Below the pieces are notes generated by a model. The model was not told the DNA's origin. It ran no database searches and saw only the letters and a program-made list of their open reading frames with translations. This document shows positions 32,534 through 38,917 of a stretch of DNA of 38,917 bases, in pieces. The stretch's first letter is position 1, and every line of letters begins with the position of its first letter. The stretch lies in the NCBI GenBank assembly GCA_035518875.1, contig DATIXD010000212.1, positions 1-38,917 of the forward strand, read 5' to 3'. Origin of the DNA: DATIXD01 sp035518875. GTDB lineage: Bacteria; Pseudomonadota; Gammaproteobacteria; Methylococcales; Methylococcaceae. A program made the position numbers and the translations under genes.

Positions 32534-33259
32534 ATGCCAAGACTCAATCCTTTGTCCAAAAGCACGCTGCTGTTGGTCGCGGCAACGACGTTGACGGCGT
32601 GCAGCACGATCGCCGGTCTGTTTCCGGACAAGCAGAAACAGTACCGCTACAGCAGCGAGATACCGGAATTGGAGATTCCGCCCGACCTGACTTCCGAGAC
32701 CATCGAAGGCGCGGGCCAAGGCGCCCCGCACCGGGGAGGCGAGGGTGCGGAGAAGGCCGATGTCGGTAGGGAAGGCGAGGAGGCGCCCACCGAAATAACC
32801 GCGCCTTCCGCCAAGAAGGAGCCGGCGGCCGCCAAATCCTCCACTCCCGCAGCGACCCTGGCGCAAGGAACGGATGACGTCCCTCTGATCGAGATCGAGG
32901 AACCTTTCGCCGAGGCGTGGAACGACGTGAGCCGCGCGCTCGGTCGGCTCGAGCTCGAAGTCAGCGATCAGAACCGCTCCGACAGCGTGTTTTACGTCTA
33001 TTATGGCGGCGAGACCAAGAAATACGAAGATCGCGGGATGCTGGGGGATCTGGCCGCCTTGTTTACGGGCGAAAGCGCCAAGGGAAAGGAGTACCGAGTC
33101 AAACTCGAGGATAAGGGCGACTTCACCAACATCTATGTTCTTGATGAATCGGGCAAGGCGGTCGCCGACGGACCCGGTTTCGAGCTGTTAAAGAAACTGA
33201 ACGAAAAACTGCAATCCCTGGACCAGCCTGAGTCCGAACAAGCGGAGTCAGGGAAATAG
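32534..33259 (+). CDS. bamC: Outer-membrane assembly lipoprotein BamC (single-domain form)
   Basis: 241 residues against 344 in E. coli. A lipoprotein of the BAM machinery that inserts beta-barrel proteins. Lipobox LTAC gives the lipidated Cys23; the unstructured region contains the conserved YRYSSEIPELEIPPDLTS that contacts BamD. Then a Glu/Ala/Pro-rich linker (55-110) and one helix-grip domain (about 113-225: LIEIEEPFAEAWNDVSRAL to DESGKAVADGPGFELLKKLNEKL). The second helix-grip domain of E. coli BamC is missing; no frame break is seen, so this is a natural short form. Confidence 0.9.
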   Translation: MPRLNPLSKSTLLLVAATTLTACSTIAGLFPDKQKQYRYSSEIPELEIPPDLTSETIEGAGQGAPHRGGEGAEKADVGREGEEAPTEITAPSAKKEPAAAKSSTPAATLAQGTDDVPLIEIEEPFAEAWNDVSRALGRLELEVSDQNRSDSVFYVYYGGETKKYEDRGMLGDLAALFTGESAKGKEYRVKLEDKGDFTNIYVLDESGKAVADGPGFELLKKLNEKLQSLDQPESEQAESGK

Positions 33260-33300
33260 GCGTTGCCGGCCCGCTTTAAGCTCCCGATCGGTAGGTCTTC

Positions 33301-36300
33301 ATGATTCTGAAAATACCCGGCGCGCACGCGCTTTCCCCATTCAGACTGGAAAAGCTGAAGACCTCTCTGGCGCTCATCGACCCCGCCATCACCGGGGTGA
33401 GCGCAAATTATGTGTATTTCATCGAATGCGAGCGGGATCTGACTGCGGAAGAAATCCGAGCGCTGGAGCAGGTTTTAAGCTGCGGACCCAAAGGCAATTC
33501 CGGTGCTCTCGCCGGCGAATATTTCCTCGTGGTGCCGCGCCTTGGGACAATTTCCCCCTGGTCCAGCAAAGCAAGTGAGATCGCGCGGCGCTGCGGGCTG
33601 AGCGCCGTGCGGCGGATCGAGCGGGGTATTGAATATTGCATCTTGTCCGATGCGGAAACCTCCGTGCCCAAGCACGAGGCGATTAAGGGCCTGCTGCACG
33701 ATCGCATGACCCAGATCGTTTTGGGCCGGGGCCAGCACGAACAGATTTTCCACCATCACTCCCCGGCGCCGCTGGAATACGTTCCTTTGATCCAAGAAGG
33801 GCGCTGGTCGCTGGTGAAGGCGGACAGTCGGCTGGGTTTGGCGCTCTCGGAGGACGAACTCGATTATCTGGATGACAGTTTCCGGGCTTTGGGACGCAAC
33901 CCCACTGACGTGGAACTGATGATGTTCGCCCAGGCCAATTCCGAGCATTGCCGCCACAAGATTTTCAACGCCCGCTGGCGCATCGACGGCGAAGATCAGC
34001 CCGAAAGTCTGTTCGGCATGATTCGCAACACCAGCCGGCAAAGTCCGGAAGGCATCATTTCCGCTTACAAGGACAATGCGGCGATCGTACGCGGGCCGAC
34101 GGCGCAAGTCTTCTTGCGCGACCCCAAAACCCTGGAATACGACTATCGCGAGGAAGCCGCGCACCTTCTGATGAAGGTGGAGACGCATAATCATCCCACC
34201 GCCATATCGCCGCATCCGGGCGCCGCCACCGGTTCCGGCGGCGAAATCCGCGACGAGGGCGCGACCGGTCGCGGTTCGCACACCAAGGCCGGACTGACCG
34301 GGTTCTCCGTCTCCAATCTGCGCATTCCCGGTTTTATCCAGCCTTGGGAGAAAAACCACGGCAAGCCCGGACGCATCGCCTCGGCGCTGGCCATCATGCT
34401 GGAAGGCCCGATTGGCGGTGCGGCTTTCAACAACGAATTCGGCCGTCCCAATCTCGCCGGGTATTTCCGCACTTTCGAGCAGGGGGATGCGAGCGGACAA
34501 GAACTTCGAGGGTACCACAAGCCGATCATGATCGCCGGCGGTATGGGCAACATCCGCCCACCCTTGGTCGCCAAGGCAACGATTCCGCCCGGTGCGCCCA
34601 TCATCGTCTTGGGCGGTCCTGCCATGCTGATCGGGCTGGGCGGGGGCGCGGCATCCTCCCAGACTTCCGGCGAGAGTGCGGAAGAACTGGATTTCGCTTC
34701 GGTGCAACGGGAAAACCCGGAAATGCAGCGGCGTTGCCAGGAGGTGATCAACCGCTGCTGTACTCTGGGTGAGGATACGCCGATCCTGTCGATCCACGAT
34801 GTCGGTGCCGGCGGCATCTCCAATGCGATTCCGGAAATCATCCACGACAGCGGCCGCGGCGGGCGCTTCGAGCTGCGCGCGGTGCCCAGCGACGAGCCGG
34901 GTCTGTCACCCTTGCAGATTTGGTGCAACGAAGCCCAGGAGCGTTACGTCCTGGCGATCAAGCCCGAGGCTTTGGCGCTGTTCCATGAATTCTGCGAAAG
35001 GGAGCGTTGTCCCTACGCGGTGGTTGGCCACGCTACGGAAAGCGAGACATTGATCCTGAGCGACGAGAACTTCGCCAACCATCCCATCGACATTCCCATG
35101 TCGCTGCTGTTCGGCAAACCGCCGAAAATGAGCCGGCAGGTGGTTCGCTCAAAGCCGGAACTACCCGAGCTGAATCTTCGCGATATTGAGATCGCCGAGG
35201 CGGCGCGCCGCGTGCTGGCGTTTCCTGCGGTTGCGGACAAGAGCTTTCTGATCCACATCGGCGACCGCTCCGTGGGCGGGCTGGTGGCGCGCGACCAGAT
35301 GGTCGGCCCCTGGCAGATTCCGGTGGCCGACGTGGCGGTCACCGCCACCGGTTTTCATGCCCTGACCGGCGAAGCCATGGCCATGGGCGAGCGCACCCCG
35401 CTGGCCCTGATCGACGCCCCGGCCTCCGGGCGCATGGCCATCGGCGAGGCCTTGACCAATATCGCCGCCGCCTCCGTCGAATCGCTGCAACAGGTCAAGC
35501 TGTCCGCCAACTGGATGGCGGCCGCGGGCAGTCCCGGCGAAGACGCGCGACTGTACGACACGGTCAGGGCGGTCGGCCTCGAACTCTGCCCGGCTTTGGG
35601 CATCGCCATTCCGGTGGGCAAGGACTCCCTTTCGATGAAAACGGTGTGGCGCGACGGCGAGGCGGAAAAGTCCATGACCTCGCCGCTGTCGCTCATCATC
35701 TCGGCTTTCGCGCCGGTGCAGGATGTTTCCGGCACGCTGACGCCGCAACTTCGGCTGGACGCGGGGCCGACACGGCTGGTGCTGATCGACCTGGGGCAGG
35801 GGCGCAACCGTCTGGGAGGCTCGGCGCTGGCTCAGGTTTATGGTCAACTGGGCAACGACTGTCCCGACCTGGGCGATCCGGCCCTGTTCAAGGCGTTTTT
35901 CACCTCAGTCCAGTGCCTCAACGCGAATGGCCTCTTGCTCGCCTACCATGACCGTTCCGATGGCGGTTTGTGGGCGACGGTTTGCGAAATGGCTTTCGCG
36001 GCGCGTACCGGCGCCGAAATCAGCCTGGACGGCCTGGGCGAGGATCCTTTCGCAGCGCTGTTCAGCGAGGAACTGGGCGCGGTCGTTCAGGTGGCCGCGG
36101 ACCGGCTGGCCGAGGTCCTCAATCAGCTGCGCGCGGGCGGATTGGGCTCTTGTGTTCATGTCATCGGCGCGGCGCGTTTCGATCAGCACATCGTCATCAG
36201 CCGGCAGGGTAAGGTTTGGTTCGCGGAAACCCGCGCCGCGCTGCAAAAGACCTGGTCGGAAACCAGCTACCGGATGCAGGCGCTACGCGACAACCCGGAA

Positions 36301-37179
36301 TGCGCATCGGAGGAGTTCCGTTCGATCCTCGACGATAACGATCCCGGCCTTCACGCCAGGCTGACGTTCGACGTGGCCGAAGACGTCGCCGCGCCCTTCA
36401 TCCACGGAGTTCGCCCACGCCTCGCCATTTTGCGGGAGCAGGGCGTCAACGGGCATGTGGAGATGGCGGCCGCGTTCGATCGCGCCGGCTTCGCCTGTGT
36501 CGACGTACACATGAGCGATCTCATCCAAGGCCGGTTCAGCCTGAAGGATTTCATCGGCTTCGCCGCTTGCGGCGGGTTCTCGTACGGCGACGTATTGGGT
36601 GCGGGCGGCGGCTGGGCCAAGTCAATCCTTTTCAATGAACGCGCCAGGGACGAATTCGCGGGGTTTTTCGCCCGCACCGACACCTTCGGTCTAGGCGTCT
36701 GCAATGGCTGCCAGATGATGGCCCATCTACACGAATTGATCCCCGGCGCCGCTCACTGGCCGCACTTCGCGCGCAACGCGTCGGAACAGTTCGAGGCGCG
36801 GGTCGTCATGGTGGAAGTGCAAGAATCGCCGTCCATCTTGTTCGCCGGCATGGCTGGCTCGCGCATGCCGGTGGCGGTGGCGCATGGGGAAGGGCGGGCC
36901 GAATTTCGCGGCGATCCGCAGGATTTGTTGGCAAATAACTTGGTGGCCCTGCGCTATGTCGACCACGATGGTCGGCCGACGGAAACCTTTCCGAGCAATC
37001 CCAACGGCTCACCCCTCGGCATCACCGGCCTGACCACCCTCGATGGCCGCTTCACCATCATGATGCCGCATCCGGAGCGTTGCTTCCGCACCATTCAGAA
37101 TTCCTGGTATCCGGGCGACTGGGGCGAATACGGGCCGTGGATGCGAATGTTCCGCAACGCGCGGGTCTGGGTGGGATGA
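33301..37179 (+). CDS. purL: Phosphoribosylformylglycinamidine synthase, single-chain form
   Basis: 1292 residues, close to the 1295 of E. coli. It converts FGAR to FGAM in purine synthesis using glutamine and ATP. The order is N-terminal PurS-like domain (1-150), linker, two AIRS-like halves (about 165-1000; ANSEHCRHKIFNARW, MKVETHNHPTAISPHPGAATGSGGEIRDEGATG, SIHDVGAGGISNAIPE) and a C-terminal glutamine amidotransferase domain from about 1035 (CGGFSYGDVLGAGGGWA, catalytic Cys in GVCNGCQMM, MMPHPERCFR for the His/Glu). It follows bamC by 41 bases. Confidence 0.98.
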   Translation: MILKIPGAHALSPFRLEKLKTSLALIDPAITGVSANYVYFIECERDLTAEEIRALEQVLSCGPKGNSGALAGEYFLVVPRLGTISPWSSKASEIARRCGLSAVRRIERGIEYCILSDAETSVPKHEAIKGLLHDRMTQIVLGRGQHEQIFHHHSPAPLEYVPLIQEGRWSLVKADSRLGLALSEDELDYLDDSFRALGRNPTDVELMMFAQANSEHCRHKIFNARWRIDGEDQPESLFGMIRNTSRQSPEGIISAYKDNAAIVRGPTAQVFLRDPKTLEYDYREEAAHLLMKVETHNHPTAISPHPGAATGSGGEIRDEGATGRGSHTKAGLTGFSVSNLRIPGFIQPWEKNHGKPGRIASALAIMLEGPIGGAAFNNEFGRPNLAGYFRTFEQGDASGQELRGYHKPIMIAGGMGNIRPPLVAKATIPPGAPIIVLGGPAMLIGLGGGAASSQTSGESAEELDFASVQRENPEMQRRCQEVINRCCTLGEDTPILSIHDVGAGGISNAIPEIIHDSGRGGRFELRAVPSDEPGLSPLQIWCNEAQERYVLAIKPEALALFHEFCERERCPYAVVGHATESETLILSDENFANHPIDIPMSLLFGKPPKMSRQVVRSKPELPELNLRDIEIAEAARRVLAFPAVADKSFLIHIGDRSVGGLVARDQMVGPWQIPVADVAVTATGFHALTGEAMAMGERTPLALIDAPASGRMAIGEALTNIAAASVESLQQVKLSANWMAAAGSPGEDARLYDTVRAVGLELCPALGIAIPVGKDSLSMKTVWRDGEAEKSMTSPLSLIISAFAPVQDVSGTLTPQLRLDAGPTRLVLIDLGQGRNRLGGSALAQVYGQLGNDCPDLGDPALFKAFFTSVQCLNANGLLLAYHDRSDGGLWATVCEMAFAARTGAEISLDGLGEDPFAALFSEELGAVVQVAADRLAEVLNQLRAGGLGSCVHVIGAARFDQHIVISRQGKVWFAETRAALQKTWSETSYRMQALRDNPECASEEFRSILDDNDPGLHARLTFDVAEDVAAPFIHGVRPRLAILREQGVNGHVEMAAAFDRAGFACVDVHMSDLIQGRFSLKDFIGFAACGGFSYGDVLGAGGGWAKSILFNERARDEFAGFFARTDTFGLGVCNGCQMMAHLHELIPGAAHWPHFARNASEQFEARVVMVEVQESPSILFAGMAGSRMPVAVAHGEGRAEFRGDPQDLLANNLVALRYVDHDGRPTETFPSNPNGSPLGITGLTTLDGRFTIMMPHPERCFRTIQNSWYPGDWGEYGPWMRMFRNARVWVG

Positions 37180-37264
37180 ATTTTCCCTCATCAGGCTTGA
37201 AAACCTCTTTCCAGGCGCCATATCAGCTCCCGTAACCGAAGCAAACCCTCAAGAGGAGACGCAT

Positions 37265-37708
37265 ATGACGAACACCCGTTACGAACCCTGGAACCTGCTC
37301 AACCAGTTGCAGCGCGAATTGGAACGCTCCTTCGAGCAAGGCCGGGCTGCGCCCGAAAGCACGGCGGCGACGGCTGAATGGACGCCGGCGGTGGACATCA
37401 AGGAGGAGGCCGATCGCTATGTACTGCTGGCCGACCTACCCGGCGTGAGCCCCGAGGCGATCGACGTGACCATGGAGAATGGCATCCTGACCCTGAAGGG
37501 CGAACGGGATACCGAGGCCCACTCGCGCCGGGAAGGCTACAAGCGCATCGAGCGCACCTATGGAACCTTCTATCGGCGGTTTTCCCTACCCGACACCGCC
37601 GATGCCGAAGGCATCGCCGCGAGATGCAGCAACGGCGTTCTGGAAATCGTGATTCCGAAAAAATCTTCGGTGCAACCCAAGAAGATCGTGGTGACCGGAG
37701 AGGGCTGA
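37265..37708 (+). CDS. Small heat-shock protein (Hsp20/alpha-crystallin)
   Basis: 147 residues. An ATP-independent chaperone that holds unfolding proteins. The N-terminal arm (MTNTRYEPWNLLNQLQRELERSF) precedes the alpha-crystallin domain (about 38-135), with DIKEEADRYVLLADLPGVSPEAIDVTMENGILTLKGER, RRFSLPD and NGVLEIVIPKK; the C-terminal I-x-I/V anchor is weak (KKIVV). Strong ribosome site AGAGGAGA eight bases before the ATG. A rho-independent terminator follows. No ROSE-type thermometer was identified in the 85-base leader. Confidence 0.95.
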   Translation: MTNTRYEPWNLLNQLQRELERSFEQGRAAPESTAATAEWTPAVDIKEEADRYVLLADLPGVSPEAIDVTMENGILTLKGERDTEAHSRREGYKRIERTYGTFYRRFSLPDTADAEGIAARCSNGVLEIVIPKKSSVQPKKIVVTGEG

Positions 37709-37748
37709 TGCTCGAGCGGGCTGTGCCCGCGAATAGCCGCAGCAATAA

Positions 37749-37781
37749 CAAGAGGGGCTTATGCCCCTCTTGGATTTTTTT
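37749..37781 (+). terminator. Rho-independent terminator after the hsp20 gene
   Basis: CAAGAGGGGC (37749-37758), loop TTAT, GCCCCTCTTG (37763-37772), then GATTTTTTT. A perfect 10-base stem with a T-run, 40 bases after the stop. Confidence 0.95.
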
Positions 37782-37793
37782 CCTGCTTCAAAA

Positions 37794-38054
37794 TCAGCGT
37801 CCGAGCAGGTTGCCTTTCTCATCGACCAGAGGCACATGGTATTGGCGCAGCAGCGCGACGATCTCATCGGCCTTGCGCTGGATCAGCGCATTCAATTCTT
37901 CCTTCCTTTCCTTGTCCGGGAAGCGGACGCCCATCGAAATCGGGAATTCGAACTTCACCCCTTCCCCCGAGCGCATCGGGATGAGTTCGAAACTGCTGGG
38001 CCTGTTGTGGGATTGCAGATAGGCGGCAGTGGAAAACTCACACTGGGTTCCCTG
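37794..38054 (-). pseudogene. C-terminal relic of a quinoprotein-dehydrogenase-associated binding protein (MxaJ/XoxJ-like)
   Basis: 87 codons open between a TGA (38055-38057) and the natural stop at 37794. The sequence FEFPISMGVRFPDKERKEEL, then a helix, then RQYHVPLVDEKGNLLGR, matches the C-terminal end of the periplasmic binding-protein-like subunits linked to PQQ methanol dehydrogenases (MxaJ/XoxJ family, normally around 270-300 residues). Nothing of the N-terminal two thirds is present; upstream lies the end of an unrelated gene, whose stop codon abuts this frame as TAGTGA. It could start at the Met at 37976 to give 60 residues, but that would lack any export signal. Family call by motif memory, moderate confidence. 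Confidence 0.6.
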
Positions 38055-38057
38055 TCA

Positions 38058-38351
38058 CTATGGCGCTATCTTCCGCCCAACCCCGGCAAGACAGGCATTG
38101 CGAAGATCATGATCGCGGATGCTGTAACAGCGGGATTTATTACCAGTCGTCTGCGCCAGGCAGAGTTGCCGTCGGTCGGCATCATGAATTGAATAACATT
38201 GACTGCTGGAATTGCGTGTTTCAGCTAGGCATGCCGCCCGCAGATCGCGATTCCGGATGTTGTAACATTTCGCGGCATCATCAGCCCAGCATGGTGCGAT
38301 AAACCAAAGCATTGCCAGAACAATGCATACAATCTTGCTGTTTTTCACCAT
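38058..38351 (-). CDS. Small exported protein with three 23-residue C-X11-C repeats
   Basis: 97 residues. Signal peptide 1-23 (MVKNSKIVCIVLAMLWFIAPCWA, Ala-Cys-free cleavage site after CWA). The mature 74 residues are three tandem repeats with an exact 23-residue period: Cys pairs 29/41, 52/64, 75/87. Consensus C-Y-x-I-(R/H)-(N/D)-x-D-x-R-x-x-C-L-A followed by an 8-residue linker. The spacing suggests one disulfide per repeat in the periplasm, with Tyr, Asp and Arg at fixed places. I cannot name the family and give no function. It is divergent from the lipoprotein gene at 38558, sharing a 206-base spacer; a GGGAAG ribosome-like site precedes the ATG. Confidence 0.75.
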   Translation of the reverse strand: MVKNSKIVCIVLAMLWFIAPCWADDAAKCYNIRNRDLRAACLAETRNSSSQCYSIHDADRRQLCLAQTTGNKSRCYSIRDHDLRNACLAGVGRKIAP

Positions 38352-38397
38352 CGTTGCTTCCCGGTCTGGTTATGACTCAAAATTCTAAAATGGCAAC

Positions 38398-38414
38398 GCG
38401 ACGAGATACGTCGC
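38398..38414. promoter_or_regulatory. Inverted repeat in the divergent spacer
   Basis: GCGACG (38398-38403), AGATA, CGTCGC (38409-38414): perfect 6+6 arms midway between the Cys-repeat gene and the lipoprotein gene. On the minus strand a TAGAAT (38387-38382) lies just downstream. It could be an operator for the divergent pair. Confidence 0.35.
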
Positions 38415-38557
38415 ATTCGTGCATTCACGCGAGGGCCGCGTTCGAGCTTTGAAGGTCGCAACGAAATACCGTTTCAATGCGACACATTCTGACGCAGTGA
38501 TGGCGTAAGTTCGATACATGAGGTTTCAACAATACCTTGTGGTCACGGAGAATTGCC

Positions 38558-38873
38558 ATGCTGAGCAAGAAGTTCCTCAACACATTTGAGGCCATCATGC
38601 TGAGTTCAATCATCGTCGGCTGCGCCGGGATGCCGGTGAACCTGTCCGCATTGTCTGGGACACTGTCTGCGGGGGGCCTTCGGCAAGAGCGGTTACGGGT
38701 TCGGTTCAATCTCGGCGACCGCCACGAGCTATCCGCCGATCTATCTATACCCGGCGTATGCGCCGTATCCACCGGCAACGCCCTATCCTGGCGCCTACTA
38801 CGCGTATCCACCGCCCTGGGCGAGTCGCTGTTGGCTGGTTCCGCCAAGTTACAGCGTTTACCAATGCTATTAG
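38558..38873 (+). pseudogene. Small Tyr/Pro-rich lipoprotein gene with a frame break at a G6 run
   Basis: GGAG lies seven bases before the ATG. The first frame gives MLSKKFLNTFEAIMLSSIIV then GCAGMPVNLSALSGTLSAG; the lipobox IVGC suggests lipidation at Cys22. At GGGGGG (38671-38676) the original frame turns into an unlikely sequence, while the +1 frame continues GAFGKSGYGFGSISATATSY, then a Tyr/Pro/Ala-rich tail (PPIYLYPAYAPYPP and similar) ending at TAG 38871-38873. Five G instead of six would join the halves into about 104 residues. This could be a real pseudogene, slipped-strand phase variation, or a sequencing error. Family unknown. Confidence 0.6.
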
Positions 38874-38878
38874 CGGTT

Positions 38879-38907
38879 CGCGGGAGATTTACAAACCAGT
38901 TCCCGCG
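38879..38907 (+). terminator. Hairpin after the lipoprotein gene
   Basis: CGCGGGA (38879-38885), 15-base loop, TCCCGCG (38901-38907), then TTATT. It begins six bases after the stop at 38873. The short stem and weak T-run make it a tentative terminator. Confidence 0.4.
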
Positions 38908-38917
38908 TTATTGAGTC

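Noticed and set aside
33475..34845. Minus-strand open frame of 456 codons within purL
   Set aside because: Antisense shadow; purL domains are continuous on the plus strand.
38425..38847. Minus-strand open frame of 140 codons overlapping the lipoprotein gene
   Set aside because: No ribosome site or recognisable motif; the plus strand has a ribosome site, lipobox and a coherent tail.

Overview
This looks like the chromosome of a high-GC gammaproteobacterium, most likely a methanotroph or methylotroph of the Methylococcaceae type. That is an inference from three things. The housekeeping gene order is gammaproteobacterial (rpe-gph-trpEGD-trpC; lptC-lptA-lptB-rpoN-hpf-rapZ; kdsD-kdsC; mlaFED-mlaB-murA-hisGDC; petABC-sspAB; dapA-bamC-purL). 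Both pentose-phosphate isomerase/epimerase enzymes used in a ribulose-monophosphate cycle are present (rpe, rpiB). A remnant of a quinoprotein-dehydrogenase-associated binding protein (MxaJ/XoxJ-like) lies near the right end. No rRNA, tRNA, CRISPR array, complete insertion sequence or phage gene was seen.

Layout. Positions 1-209 are the end of ligA. On the minus strand, 325-6434 is a metabolic run read rpe, gph, trpE, trpG, trpD, a DUF2380-like secreted protein, trpC. Short palindromic dispersed repeats decorate this run and supply the last codons or stop codons of trpG, gph and trpC. polA and rpiB follow on the plus strand, meeting a peroxiredoxin at a bidirectional hairpin. From 10857 to 17059 (minus) lies the envelope/regulation block rapZ, hpf, rpoN, lptB, lptA, lptC, kdsC, kdsD. 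It makes and exports LPS and encodes sigma-54 and two regulators. A divergent promoter region then leads to mlaF, mlaE, mlaD, mlaB, murA, hisG, hisD, hisC (plus). These cover lipid asymmetry of the outer membrane, the first step of peptidoglycan synthesis and part of histidine synthesis. mlaC and the ibaG/bolA gene, which usually sit here, are absent, as is ptsN next to rapZ.

After a spacer with a perfect 10+10 inverted repeat come petA, petB, petC (cytochrome bc1) and sspA, sspB. ppx is on the minus strand, divergent from a YadG/YadH-type ABC transporter pair. dapA, bamC and purL follow, then a small heat-shock protein closed by a textbook terminator.

The last 1.1 kb (37.8-38.9 kb) is the least ordinary part. 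It holds an 87-residue C-terminal relic of an MxaJ/XoxJ-like protein, a 97-residue exported protein built of three 23-residue C-X11-C repeats, and, divergent from it, a small Tyr/Pro-rich lipoprotein gene whose reading frame is broken at a run of six G. The other notable features are the repeat-derived protein tails in the trp region, the gene inserted between trpD and trpC, the Glu-type RpiB and several operator-like palindromes.
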